DNA of 64,000 bases from Devosia elaeis (GTDB lineage Bacteria; Pseudomonadota; Alphaproteobacteria; Rhizobiales; Devosiaceae): positions 1 through 64,000 of the forward strand of contig NZ_LVVY01000130.1 in the NCBI RefSeq assembly GCF_001650025.1, given 5' to 3'. Positions 32,950 through 41,821 of the stretch are shown piece by piece. The notes under the pieces are model-generated. The model was not told the origin of the DNA. It made no database searches and worked only from the letters and a program-made list of their open reading frames with translations. Both the position numbers and the translations under genes were made by a program. Each line of letters begins with the position of its first letter. The first letter of the stretch is position 1.

Positions 32950-33357
32950 ATGGCCGCGCTCACCAAGGACCGCAACACGCCGGAGCGCACCGGCAAGGAT
33001 TTCAGCTTTCCGGTGAAGGCATCGACCCGGATTTTCGCCGGCTCCATCGTGGTGCTCGCCTCGGGTAATGCCGAGCCGGGCAAGACCGGGACGGGCCTTG
33101 TCGTGGTCGGCCGGGCCGATGCCCATGCCGATAACCGCAACGGGGCGGCCGGTGAGATCGACGTGCCGGTGCGCGCCGGTGTGTTCCGCTTCGAAAACTC
33201 GGCCAGCACCGACCTCATCACCCGCTCGGACATCGGGTCGGATGCCTGGATCGTGGACGATCAGACGGTCGCCAAGACGGACGGCAGCGCCAGCCGCTCG
33301 AAGGCCGGCCGGATTGTCGATGTCGATGACCTCGGCGTCTGGGTCCAGCTCGGCTAA
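32950..33357 (+). CDS. Capsid decoration-type protein
   Basis: A 135-residue beta-rich protein (KDFSFPVKASTRIFAGSIVV, GLVVVGRADAHADN, IDVPVRAGVFRF) that starts right after the protease stop. Position between protease/scaffold and major capsid and the DUF2190-like pattern suggest a head decoration or minor capsid role. Confidence 0.75.
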   Translation: MAALTKDRNTPERTGKDFSFPVKASTRIFAGSIVVLASGNAEPGKTGTGLVVVGRADAHADNRNGAAGEIDVPVRAGVFRFENSASTDLITRSDIGSDAWIVDDQTVAKTDGSASRSKAGRIVDVDDLGVWVQLG

Positions 33358-33372
33358 CAGGAGAACCGCTCA

Positions 33373-34266
33373 ATGATTATCAACCAAGCCAATCTCGGCC
33401 GCCTTTATACCGGCTTCAAGACCTCGTTCAGTCGGGGTCTGGGGCAGGCCGATCCGCAGTGGCAGCGCCTCGCCACCCGCGTTCCCTCGACCACGCGCGA
33501 GGAAAAGTACGGCTGGCTCGGGAAGCTCCCGAACCTGCGCGAGTGGATCGGCGATCGCGTCGTTCACGGCATCCAGCTCCATGACTACGCCATCAAGAAC
33601 AAGACCTGGGAAGGCACCATCGCTGTCCCGCGCGAGGACATTGATGACGATCAGTACGGCGTCTATGCGCCGCTGTTCGAGGAAATGGGCCGCTCGGTCG
33701 CCGCGCATCCCAACCAGCTCGTGTTCGAGCTGCTCAAGGCCGGCTTCACCTCGCCCTGCTACGACGGGCAGAATTTCTTCGACACCGATCACCCGGTGCT
33801 CGACGCCGATGGCAAGACGGTTTCCGTCTCCAACACCGGCGGCGGCTCGGGTGCGCCGTGGTTCCTGATCGATGATAGCCGCACGCTCAAGCCGATCATC
33901 TACCAGGTGCGCAAGGACTACGACATGGTGCGCCAGGATGCGCCGACCGACGACAATGTGTTCAACCGCAAGGAGTTCGTCTACGGCGTCGATGGCCGGT
34001 CCAATGTCGGCTTCGGCTTCTGGCAGTTCGCCTACGGCTCGAAACAGACCCTCGACAAGGCGGCCTACAAGACCGCCCGCGAGGCGCTGTCCGGCATGAA
34101 GGGCGATTACGGCCGCCCGCTGGGCCTCACGCCCAAGCTGCTGGTGGTTCCGCCCTCGCTCGAAGGGGCCGGCCTCGAAATCCTCAATGCCGAACGCGAT
34201 GCGGCCGGTGCGACCAACGTCTACAAGGGCACGGCCGAGCTGCTCGTTGCTCCCTGGCTGGCGTAA
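33373..34266 (+). CDS. Major capsid protein (Mu T-like)
   Basis: A 297-residue HK97-fold capsid protein of the Mu gpT family: MIINQANLGRLYTGFKTSFS at the start, YGWLGKLPNLREWIGDRVVH, AVPREDIDDDQYGVY, NFFDTDHPVL and GRPLGLTPKLLVVPPSLE near the end. Strong ribosome site (AACAGGAGAAC) before ATG. Forms the head shell. Confidence 0.95.
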   Translation: MIINQANLGRLYTGFKTSFSRGLGQADPQWQRLATRVPSTTREEKYGWLGKLPNLREWIGDRVVHGIQLHDYAIKNKTWEGTIAVPREDIDDDQYGVYAPLFEEMGRSVAAHPNQLVFELLKAGFTSPCYDGQNFFDTDHPVLDADGKTVSVSNTGGGSGAPWFLIDDSRTLKPIIYQVRKDYDMVRQDAPTDDNVFNRKEFVYGVDGRSNVGFGFWQFAYGSKQTLDKAAYKTAREALSGMKGDYGRPLGLTPKLLVVPPSLEGAGLEILNAERDAAGATNVYKGTAELLVAPWLA

Positions 34267-34280
34267 GGGAGGGCTGATCC

Positions 34281-34505
34281 ATGGCAAAGCTGAAAGTTCT
34301 TCGCATCACCGCCAAGCGCGACGGCCGCCGCCGCGCTGGCATCAACCATCCGTCCAGCCCGGTCGATCATCCGCTCGACGCCTTCTCGAAAGCGCAGCTC
34401 GCGCAGCTCATGGCCGACGATCAGCTCGTCGTTCAGGAGACCGAGATCGACGTGCCGGATGAAAAGCCGGCTGGCGGCGGCCGTGGCGGAAAGGCTGCGA
34501 GCTGA
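34281..34505 (+). CDS. Mu gp35-like small structural protein
   Basis: A 74-residue basic protein (MAKLKVLRITAKRDGRRRAG...HPLDAFSKAQLAQLMAD). Its place directly after the major capsid and the LKVLRITAKRDGRRRAGI start fit the Mu gp35/HI1506 family. Role unknown, possibly head completion. Confidence 0.75.
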   Translation: MAKLKVLRITAKRDGRRRAGINHPSSPVDHPLDAFSKAQLAQLMADDQLVVQETEIDVPDEKPAGGGRGGKAAS

Positions 34506-34508
34506 CCG

Positions 34509-34937
34509 ATGGCCTATGCGACCGCCCAGGACATGATCGACCGCTTCTCCGAGCAACAGCTCAAGGAGGTCACCGATCCCGATGTCGAAAGCATCAGGAC
34601 CGAGGCGCTCGATCGTGCGCTTGAGGACGCATCGGACGAGATCGACGGCTATCTGGAGGGGCGGTATCGCCTGCCCCTCCCGAACCCGCCGCGCTCGCTG
34701 CGCATCATTGCGTGCAACATCGCAATGTATCGCCTGCTCTCGCTGCGCCAGATCGACGTGATGGAAGACCAGCGCAAGCGCTACGAGGACGCGATCAAGT
34801 TCCTGCGCGCCGTCTCGACCGGCGACATCAATCTGGGCCTTACGCCCGCCAATGAGACCGTCCAGCCCGCTGGCGGTCCGACCATGCGCGAGGGGCCGGT
34901 GCGCACCTTCTCGCGTGACAGGTTGCGGGGGTACTGA
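34509..34937 (+). CDS. Head-tail adaptor (DUF1320, Mu gp36-like)
   Basis: A 142-residue protein with the DUF1320 pattern: YATAQDMIDRFSEQQLKEVTD, ASDEIDGYLEGRYRLPLPNPP, IACNIAMYRLL and a Tyr/Lys-rich helix after it. Such proteins form part of the connector between portal and tail. TGATG overlap with the next gene. Confidence 0.88.
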   Translation: MAYATAQDMIDRFSEQQLKEVTDPDVESIRTEALDRALEDASDEIDGYLEGRYRLPLPNPPRSLRIIACNIAMYRLLSLRQIDVMEDQRKRYEDAIKFLRAVSTGDINLGLTPANETVQPAGGPTMREGPVRTFSRDRLRGY

Positions 34938-35395
34938 TGGCTGGCGTCAAGGTTTCCATCACGATCCAGGATGACGGCTTCCGCGATGCGCTGACGCGCC
35001 TCTTGGATCGCACCGCCAACCTCAAGCCGGTGTTCGATGAGATCGGCTCGGCCCTGCTCGCCACCACCGAGCAGCGCTTCGAGAGCGAGAGCGGGCCGGA
35101 TGGCTCGCCCTGGGCAGCGCACTCGCCCGCGACCCTGTTGCGGCGCGGCTCGAACGCCAGGAAGCTGCGCGACAGGGGTCACCTTTACCAGTCGCTCACC
35201 TATGCTTCGGGCCGGCTCAAGGCCGAAGTCGGCACCAACCGCATCTATGCGCGCATCCACCAGCTCGGCGGCCAGGCCGGGCGCGGGCGCAAGGTCACCA
35301 TTCCGGCCCGGCCCTATCTCGGGGTCTCGACCGATGACCGGCGCATGATCGGCGAAATCCTGACAGACCACCTGGCCATGGCGGTGCGGCGATGA
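34937..35395 (+). CDS. Virion morphogenesis / tail completion protein (Mu G-like)
   Basis: A 152-residue protein of the phage virion morphogenesis family: DGFRDALTRLLDR near the N-terminus, GSALLATTEQRFESESGPDG, LRDRGHLYQSLTY and IPARPYLGVS near the end. It is needed for joining heads and tails in Mu and P2-like phages. ATGA overlap downstream. Confidence 0.9.
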   Translation: MAGVKVSITIQDDGFRDALTRLLDRTANLKPVFDEIGSALLATTEQRFESESGPDGSPWAAHSPATLLRRGSNARKLRDRGHLYQSLTYASGRLKAEVGTNRIYARIHQLGGQAGRGRKVTIPARPYLGVSTDDRRMIGEILTDHLAMAVRR

Positions 35396-35889
35396 TCGGC
35401 GAAGTCGAAGCGGCCATTGTCGAGCGCCTGACCGGCCAGCTCACCGGGGTGAAGGTCGAAGCCTTTCCCGACAAGCCCGACACCTACAACATGCACCACC
35501 CGAAAGGGACGGTGCTGGTCGCCTTCGGCCGCTCGACCTATTCGGCCCCGCGCTCGATCGACCTGGTTGTCCAGGAGCGCCGGGTCGAGTGGGACATCAC
35601 GCTCCTGATGCGCAACCTGCGCGACCACGCCGGAGCCTATGACGTGCTCGACGCCATCCGGCTCGTGCTCACCGGCTGGCGCACGTCCGGCTGCGGCAAG
35701 CTCATGCCGGTGCGCGAGCAGTTCCTCGACCAGCGCCAGGGCGTGTGGACGTTCGTCCTGACCATGGCGCACTCGGTCACTGTGGTCGAATGCGCCGAGG
35801 AAGAGGACCTGCCGCTCCTCAAGCGCGTCAACACCGAAGACGATTACGGCACCACCCAGGCCCCGCCTGGTGAGCCTGATGACGACTGA
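35392..35889 (+). CDS. Gp37-family tail completion protein
   Basis: A 165-residue protein matching Mu gp37-type proteins: MIGEVEAAIVERLTGQLTG, HPKGTVLVAFGRSTY, RRVEWDITLLMRNLRDH, GAYDVLDAIRLVLTGW. Position before the sheath operon fits a tail terminator. Acidic C-terminal tail. Confidence 0.85.
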   Translation: MIGEVEAAIVERLTGQLTGVKVEAFPDKPDTYNMHHPKGTVLVAFGRSTYSAPRSIDLVVQERRVEWDITLLMRNLRDHAGAYDVLDAIRLVLTGWRTSGCGKLMPVREQFLDQRQGVWTFVLTMAHSVTVVECAEEEDLPLLKRVNTEDDYGTTQAPPGEPDDD

Positions 35890-35918
35890 AACCCGGCACA
35901 ACGGAGGTTCGAAAGCCA

Positions 35919-36140
35919 ATGGGTAAGTTCATCTACAAGGGTCCGATGTCCGCCGCCACGCTGCGCGATGGCACGGACGTGATCCTCATGAACGGCCGGG
36001 AAGTCACCCTGCCGGACAACAACGAATGGGTGCAGAGCCTTGTGGCCCAGAAGCGGCTCGTCCCGGTGACGGCCCAGCGCTCCGCGCCCAAGGCGCAGGG
36101 CAAGACCGCTCCCCAGCCCGCTGACAAGGAGACCAAGTAA
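35919..36140 (+). CDS. Small phage protein (Mu gp38 position)
   Basis: A 73-residue protein (MGKFIYKGPMSAATLRDGTD...) with a small beta domain and a Lys/Pro-rich tail. It occupies the place of Mu gp38 directly before the sheath gene. Unknown function. Good ribosome site ACGGAGG. Confidence 0.7.
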   Translation: MGKFIYKGPMSAATLRDGTDVILMNGREVTLPDNNEWVQSLVAQKRLVPVTAQRSAPKAQGKTAPQPADKETK

Positions 36141-37591
36141 TGGCTGCGAACTTCCTTCATGGCGTCGAGACGATCGAGATCGACAAGGGGCCGCGCCCGA
36201 TCCGGGGCGTGAAGACCGCCGTGGTCGGCCTTGTCGGCACCGCGCCGATCTTTGCGGTCGATGGCACGCTCGCCACCGTCAACGAGCCGGTGCTCGTCCT
36301 GTCCGATCGTGACGCGGCGCAGTATTTCGGGCCGCAGATGGAGGGCTTCACCATCCCCCAGGCGCTCGATGCGATCTTCGACCAGGGGCGCGGCATCGCC
36401 ATCGTCGTCAACGTCTTCGACCCCGACGAGCATTCGACGGCCCAGCCGGAGGCGGCCAAGAGCTTTGCGTCCAATGATCGGCTCACCCTCGACCACCAGG
36501 GCGTGTTCAATCTCGTCGTCAAATCCTCGGACGGCAACACCACCCACGAGCTGGGCGTCGATTACGAGATCGATCCCGTCGCCGGCATCGTCACGCGCCT
36601 CGTCGGCGGCGCGATCGCGGCCTCGGCCTCGGTGCTGGTCGCCTACGACTATGCCGACCTCGAAAAGGTCCAGCCCTCGGACATCATCGGCACGGTCGAT
36701 GTGGCGGGCAACCGCACCGGCCTCCAGGCGTTCCAGGACACCTATAATGACATGGGCTTTTTCGCGAAAATCCTGATCGCCCCTGTCTATGGCACGCTCA
36801 ACGCGGTTGCGACCGAGCTGAACGTGATGGCGTCCAAGCTGCGCGCCGTCGCCCTGGTCGATGCGCCGATCGGCACCACCTTCGCCGAGGCCATCGCCGG
36901 TCGCGGCCCGAACGGCTCGATCAACTTCAACTATTCGGGCGAGCGGATGGTGCTCTGCTATCCGCACCTCAAGGTCTATGACATCGCGACCGACGAGGAG
37001 CGCCTGGAGCCGTTCAGCCAGCGCCTGGCCGGCGTCATCTGCGCGGTGGACAATGATCGCGGCTATTGGTGGTCGCCCTCGAACAACGAGATCAAGGGCA
37101 TCACCGGCGTCGAGCGCAAGCTCTCGGCCATGATTAACGACCCCACCACCGAGGTGAACCTCTTGAACGAGAACGGCATCGTCACGCTGTTCAATTCGTT
37201 CGGGACGGGCCTGCGCACCTGGGGCAACCGCTCGGCCGCCTGGCCGACCGTCACGCACCCGAAGAACTTCATCAACGTGCGCCGCACGGCGGACGTGATC
37301 CATGAGAGCATCGAATATTCCATGCTCCAGTTCATCGACCGGCCGATCAACCAGGCGCTGATCGATGACATCAAGGAGAGCGTCAACGCCTTCATGCGCA
37401 CGCTGATCGGGCGCGGCGCGCTGATCGACGGCAAGTGCATCTACGATCCGGCCAAGAACGAGCCGACCCAGCTGGCGCTCGGGCATCTGGTGTTCGACAT
37501 CGAGTTCATGCCGCCCACGCCGGCCGAGCGGATCACGTTCGAGAGCTTCATCAACATCGAGATGCTGCGCCAGCTCGGCGGCGGCCAGTAA
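36140..37591 (+). CDS. Contractile tail sheath protein (Mu L-like)
   Basis: A 483-residue sheath protein: FLHGVETIEIDKGPRPIRGV at the start, AVVGLVGTAP, FTIPQALDAIFDQG, GVICAVDNDRGYWWSPSNN and the C-terminal RRTADVIHESIEYSMLQFID...EFMPPTPAERITFE typical of P2/Mu sheaths. It marks this as a myovirus-type tail. TAATG overlap with the upstream gene. Confidence 0.95.
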   Translation: MAANFLHGVETIEIDKGPRPIRGVKTAVVGLVGTAPIFAVDGTLATVNEPVLVLSDRDAAQYFGPQMEGFTIPQALDAIFDQGRGIAIVVNVFDPDEHSTAQPEAAKSFASNDRLTLDHQGVFNLVVKSSDGNTTHELGVDYEIDPVAGIVTRLVGGAIAASASVLVAYDYADLEKVQPSDIIGTVDVAGNRTGLQAFQDTYNDMGFFAKILIAPVYGTLNAVATELNVMASKLRAVALVDAPIGTTFAEAIAGRGPNGSINFNYSGERMVLCYPHLKVYDIATDEERLEPFSQRLAGVICAVDNDRGYWWSPSNNEIKGITGVERKLSAMINDPTTEVNLLNENGIVTLFNSFGTGLRTWGNRSAAWPTVTHPKNFINVRRTADVIHESIEYSMLQFIDRPINQALIDDIKESVNAFMRTLIGRGALIDGKCIYDPAKNEPTQLALGHLVFDIEFMPPTPAERITFESFINIEMLRQLGGGQ

Positions 37592-37604
37592 GGAGGTTTG
37601 ACCC

Positions 37605-38129
37605 ATGGTCAACAAGATCGCCATCAACCGCGTGACGAACGCGAACATCTATCTGGACGGCAACTCCCTCCTCGGTCGCGCCGAGGAGCTGGAGCTGCCC
37701 CAGATCAAGCACAAGATGGCCGAGCACAAGGCGCTCGGCATGGTCGGCACGGCCGAGTTCTTCTCGGGCATCGAGAAGATGGAGGCCAAGGTCAAATGGG
37801 CGTCCTTCTACCAGGAGGTGATGCGCGAGGCGGTGAACCCATTCAAGACGGTGCGCCTCCAGGCGCGGGCCAGCCTTGAGACCTATACCGGCCAGGGCCG
37901 CACCGCCGAGGTTCCGGTGGTCATGATGCTGACGGCCGCCTTCAAGGAGTTCCCGCTCGGCACCTTCAAGCAGCACGAGCCGGCAGTCGTGGATACCGTC
38001 CTTTCGGTCTACTACGCCTCCATGCAGATCGACGGAAACGAGATCTTCGAAATCGACGTGCTGGAGAACATCTACAAGGTCGCCGGAGAGGACGTACTGG
38101 CTACCTATCGCCTCAACATCGGGGCGTAG
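37605..38129 (+). CDS. Tail tube protein (Mu M / P2 FII-like)
   Basis: A 174-residue tube protein: NKIAINRVTNANIYLDGNSL, GRAEELELPQIKHKMAEHKA and GTAEFFSGIEKMEAKVKW match the P2 FII/Mu M family. Preceded by AAGGAGG. Forms the inner tube inside the sheath. Confidence 0.93.
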   Translation: MVNKIAINRVTNANIYLDGNSLLGRAEELELPQIKHKMAEHKALGMVGTAEFFSGIEKMEAKVKWASFYQEVMREAVNPFKTVRLQARASLETYTGQGRTAEVPVVMMLTAAFKEFPLGTFKQHEPAVVDTVLSVYYASMQIDGNEIFEIDVLENIYKVAGEDVLATYRLNIGA

Positions 38130-38210
38130 GCAGGGGCGGCGGGCGCTGACCGGCCTGACCAGCGCCCGCCGCTTTCATCGTGATGTCAGGCCAGCCAGGA
38201 GACAGGCCAA

Positions 38211-38531
38211 ATGACTGACAAGACCGAAGACAAGACCGCCCCCGCCAGCGCCGCGCCCGCAGGCGTCAAGACCGTGACGCTGCCCAGCTCGGGCAAGGTT
38301 GCGACCATCCGCAAGGGGAAGGGCAAGGACATGCGGCTTGCCGCGCGTCACGTCAATCCCGCCCAGGACCCGATCGGCTATGCGATGGCGCTGGCCGCCC
38401 AGCTCACCGAGATCGACGGCAATCCGGTGCTGCCCGAGGAGCTGGACGAGATGGAGATGGATGACGTGGGGGCGATCATGAGCGCGCTGCCGGGAAAGTC
38501 CCTACCCCAAGAGATGCTTTCGCGCTCGTAA
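38211..38531 (+). CDS. Tail assembly chaperone (short form; P2 E / Mu gp41-like)
   Basis: A 106-residue protein between tube and tape measure, the constant site of tail chaperones. It contains VKTVTLPSSGKVATIRKGKG and ALAAQLTEIDGNPVLPEELDEM. Near the end, G GGA AAG (38492-38498) lies in phase for -1 slippage, giving the extended form described separately. Confidence 0.88.
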   Translation: MTDKTEDKTAPASAAPAGVKTVTLPSSGKVATIRKGKGKDMRLAARHVNPAQDPIGYAMALAAQLTEIDGNPVLPEELDEMEMDDVGAIMSALPGKSLPQEMLSRS

Positions 38532-38659
38532 CGGTGACGGGATGGTCGGCGGCCGAGATCGATGGAATGGACATCACCGATCTTGCCGATTGGCTCGAAG
38601 AGGCCGCCGATCACGCCAAGGCCGTCAAGGCTGCGCGCGAAGCCGCTCTTTCTTCTTGA
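38211..38659 (+). CDS. Tail assembly chaperone extended form by -1 frameshift (G-T type)
   Basis: If the ribosome slips -1 on GGGAAAG at 38492-38498, the open frame continues from base 38498 to the TGA at 38657-38659, adding 53 residues (VPTPRDAFALVTVTGW... then EIDGMDITDLADWLEE...). The added part is protein-like, with no in-frame stop. The heptamer is the same as the lambda G/GT site. The product is about 149 residues. Slippage itself is inferred. Confidence 0.8.
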
Positions 38660-38840
38660 GCTGGGCGGCTTCGTGCTCGGCCTTCGCCTGCGCCCAGCCC
38701 TGCCGCAGCCCGCCGCCGACCGTCTTAGTCAGCGCTGCCGAGCCGCGCGTGGCCATGATGATGGCTTTGATCCCGACATAGGCCAGCCCGAGGATCGCGC
38801 CGACGCCGAAGAGAATGAAGAAGAGAAACAGAAATTCCAT
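38625..38840 (-). CDS. Leftward small membrane protein inside tail operon
   Basis: 71 residues encoded against the tail genes: an N-terminal hydrophobic span (FLFLFFILFGVGAILGLAYV), then a glycine-rich and basic tail (GGGLRQGWAQAKAEHEAAQL). It fills the otherwise empty 226 bases between chaperone and tape measure. Its 3' end overlaps the frameshift extension by 35 bases on the opposite strand. Upstream AGGG is a weak ribosome site. Could be a lysogeny-expressed moron, for example superinfection exclusion; inference only. Confidence 0.55.
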   Translation of the reverse strand: MEFLFLFFILFGVGAILGLAYVGIKAIIMATRGSAALTKTVGGGLRQGWAQAKAEHEAAQLKKKERLRAQP

Positions 38841-38885
38841 GGCCTGACCCTTTTCGCTTCTGCCAATCCGAAAGTCTAACTCGAT

Positions 38886-41819
38886 ATGGACAGCATTTTC
38901 AATCTTGCGGTGATTATCCAGGCGGTCGATCAACTGACCGGACCTGCCCGCGAGATGGCTCGGGCGATCGGAGACCTCGACGCGATGGCCGATCGCGGCC
39001 GCGCGATGCAGGCATGGGGCAACCAGATGTCGGTCTCGGGCGCGCTGACGCAGGGGGCCGCGAACCAAATCTGGGGGGCGCTGCAAGGGCCGATCGATGC
39101 GGCGGCGCAGTTCGAGGAAAGCATGGCGCTGGTCCGCGCCGTCACCAACAACATCACCGGCGAAGAGTTCGAGATGCTCTCGGCCCAGGCGCGCGAGCTG
39201 GGGGCGACCACCACCTTCACCGCCACCCAGGCCGCCGATGGCATGGCCTTCCTCGCCAAGGCGGGGTTTGACGCCAATGAGCAGTTCGCCGCCATGCCGT
39301 CCATGCTGGCACTGGCGCGGGCCGGCTCGACCGATCTGGGCCAGGCCGCCGATATCGCCTCGAACATCCTTTCGGGCTTCGGGCTTGAGGCCGAGGAGAT
39401 GACGCGCGTGGCGGACGTGATGGTGCAGACCTTCACCACCGCCAACACCGATATCCCGATGCTCGGCGACACCATGAAGTATATCGCGCCGGTGGCGCGG
39501 GCGGCGGGCATGAGCCTGGAAGAGAGCGCCGCCATGGCGGGCCTGCTCGGCAATGCCGGTATCCAGGCGTCGATGGCCGGCACCACCTTGCGCTCGATGC
39601 TCCAGCGGCTGGCCGCGCCGGGCGGGGCGGCCGCCACCATGCTCGAAGAGCTGGGCATCTCGGTCGCCGACAGCGACGGCAACATGCGCTCGATGGTCGA
39701 TCTGCTCGCCGATGTCGGCCATGCGATCGATGATCTGGGCACGCAAGAACAGCTCCAGATCATCTCGACCATCTTCGGGCAGCGCGCGGCGGCCGGCGCA
39801 GCCGAGATGCTGGCGCAGGGAACCTCGGTCGCCGAATATGTCGATCTGATTACCGACAGCGGAGGCCGCGCCGCCCAGGTCGCCGCCGACATGGCCGACA
39901 ATTACCGGGGCGCGCAGGTCGAGTTCGCCTCGGCGATCGAGGGCTTGCAGATCACGTTGGGCTATCTGCTCCTGCCAACGCTCACCGAGGTGGCGCGGGT
40001 GGCGGCCGGCGTGGTGCAAGTCCTGATGGGATGGGCCGAGGCCAATCCCTGGCTTGCCGAGATCGCGCTCAAGATCGCGCTGATCGCAGCCGGGGCGCTG
40101 CTGGTGATCGCGCCGATCCTTTCAATCATCGGCGGCTTCGCCACCATGGCCGGCGTCGGACTGATCGCGCTGTCCAAGATCGGCGTGGCGTTCGTCTGGC
40201 TTCTCCCGAAGATTGGTGCCGCGTCCGTCGCGATCGGTCTTTTTGTCGGGCGCATGGTCATGGGGGCGGCGACGGCCGTCCCGGCCTTCCTGTCCGGCCT
40301 GGCGTCCATGGGTGCGGCGCTGGGCGGGGCGCTGCTCACCGGCCTGCGCGCGGTCACCGGCGCGGCCCGCGCCATGGGCCTGGCGTTCCTCATGAACCCG
40401 GTGGTGCTGATCGCGCTGGCGATCGCGGCGGCCGCCTTCCTCATCTGGCAATATTGGGAGCCGATTTCCGCGTTCTTCGTCTCGCTCTGGGGCGACGTTC
40501 AAACGGCGTTTGAAGGCTTTTCGAGCTGGCTTTCGGGGTGGTGGGAGACCGTCGCCGCCGCCTGGGGCGCGATCACCTGGGACGGGATCATTCCAGATTT
40601 CGACTGGTCGGTGCTGATCCCGCCGATCACCTGGGAAGGCTTCCTCACCGCGCTTGACTGGCTGACCTGGCTGACGCCGATCCGGTGGCTGGACTTCATT
40701 CCCGGCTTTTCCTGGGCCGAGGTGCTGGAGGGCGTTGCCGAGTTCGACTGGTCAACGCTGATCCCGAACGCCCCAGAGATCGACTGGTCGGCCGTCACGC
40801 AAGCGATCGCCGCCCCGATCGAGGCCGCCTTCGGGCTGGTCGATGCCGTCTGGGGGCGCTTGCAGGCGCTGTTCGAGTGGTCGCCGATCGAAGCCATCAC
40901 CGGCGCATTCGGCGGGATCGGCGAAACGCTCGTCGGCTTCATCTCCGACGCTGCCGACATGGCCGGCGCGGCGTGGAACCGGGTGACCTCGCTGTTCTCC
41001 AGCGCCGATGCCGTCGATCTGGCCGCCCGCGATCCCGCCTCCATCGAGCGCGCCACGGCGGCCGCAAACGATCTGGCGACGGCTCTGGAGGGTGTCGCGG
41101 TCCTCGACATGAGCGCCGCCCAGGCCGGCGTCAACGCGGTCTCCGATGCCGCTGCCAACGCCATCAATCAGGCGGCCGGCATTCCGCGCGCGGCCGACGA
41201 CGCGGTGCGGGCGGCCCGTTCGATCGTGGCACAGGCTTCGTTCCACAATGAGGGCGTCTCGCTGATGGCAACGCTCGCGGCCGGCATTCGCGCCGGGGCG
41301 GCCCAGGCGGTCGAGGCCGTGCGCGATACCGTCCAGGTCATGCGTGACCACCTGCCGCATTCGCCCGCCAAGGTCGGCCCGCTCTCGGACCTGCATCGCG
41401 TCCAGTTCGCTGAAACGCTGGCCGATGCCGTCCGCCCTGCGCCCGCGATCGAGGCGGTGCGGCGCATGACGGCGGGCATGGCGGCCGCGCTGGCCGGGGC
41501 CACGCTGTCCATGCCTGCCGCCGCCAGCCAGCTCCCGGCCATCAACCCGATCAACCTGCCGGCCGTCTCGCTGGCCATGCCCCAGGTGGGCCTTGGCGCG
41601 GATGCGGCCGGCCCGGCCGGCGCGATCGGCGCGGCCCAGCCGGGCGTCCAGGTCTCGATCGATTTCAGCCCGAACATCACCATGCCGGGCGCCGGGGGCG
41701 GCGAAGGCGGCAGCGCGCAATCGCGCGAGCAGATGCGCGAGCTTCTGCGCTCGATGAGCTACGAGATGGTGCAGCTGATCCAGGATGAATTGAAGCGCCA
41801 ACAGCGTCAGGAGTATTAA
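38886..41819 (+). CDS. Tape measure protein
   Basis: A 977-residue tail length protein. The N-terminal TP901-type core has ALVRAVTNNITGEEFEMLSAQ, ARELGATTTFTATQAADGMA, ILSGFGLEAEEMTRVADVM and YRGAQVEFASAIEGLQ. Several hydrophobic segments (about residues 370-540) could span the membrane during DNA entry. Trp-rich EFDW/PITWEGF-like repeats follow (about 560-640). Largest gene of the phage; its length sets the tail length. Confidence 0.93.
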   Translation: MDSIFNLAVIIQAVDQLTGPAREMARAIGDLDAMADRGRAMQAWGNQMSVSGALTQGAANQIWGALQGPIDAAAQFEESMALVRAVTNNITGEEFEMLSAQARELGATTTFTATQAADGMAFLAKAGFDANEQFAAMPSMLALARAGSTDLGQAADIASNILSGFGLEAEEMTRVADVMVQTFTTANTDIPMLGDTMKYIAPVARAAGMSLEESAAMAGLLGNAGIQASMAGTTLRSMLQRLAAPGGAAATMLEELGISVADSDGNMRSMVDLLADVGHAIDDLGTQEQLQIISTIFGQRAAAGAAEMLAQGTSVAEYVDLITDSGGRAAQVAADMADNYRGAQVEFASAIEGLQITLGYLLLPTLTEVARVAAGVVQVLMGWAEANPWLAEIALKIALIAAGALLVIAPILSIIGGFATMAGVGLIALSKIGVAFVWLLPKIGAASVAIGLFVGRMVMGAATAVPAFLSGLASMGAALGGALLTGLRAVTGAARAMGLAFLMNPVVLIALAIAAAAFLIWQYWEPISAFFVSLWGDVQTAFEGFSSWLSGWWETVAAAWGAITWDGIIPDFDWSVLIPPITWEGFLTALDWLTWLTPIRWLDFIPGFSWAEVLEGVAEFDWSTLIPNAPEIDWSAVTQAIAAPIEAAFGLVDAVWGRLQALFEWSPIEAITGAFGGIGETLVGFISDAADMAGAAWNRVTSLFSSADAVDLAARDPASIERATAAANDLATALEGVAVLDMSAAQAGVNAVSDAAANAINQAAGIPRAADDAVRAARSIVAQASFHNEGVSLMATLAAGIRAGAAQAVEAVRDTVQVMRDHLPHSPAKVGPLSDLHRVQFAETLADAVRPAPAIEAVRRMTAGMAAALAGATLSMPAAASQLPAINPINLPAVSLAMPQVGLGADAAGPAGAIGAAQPGVQVSIDFSPNITMPGAGGGEGGSAQSREQMRELLRSMSYEMVQLIQDELKRQQRQEY

Positions 41820-41821
41820 CG

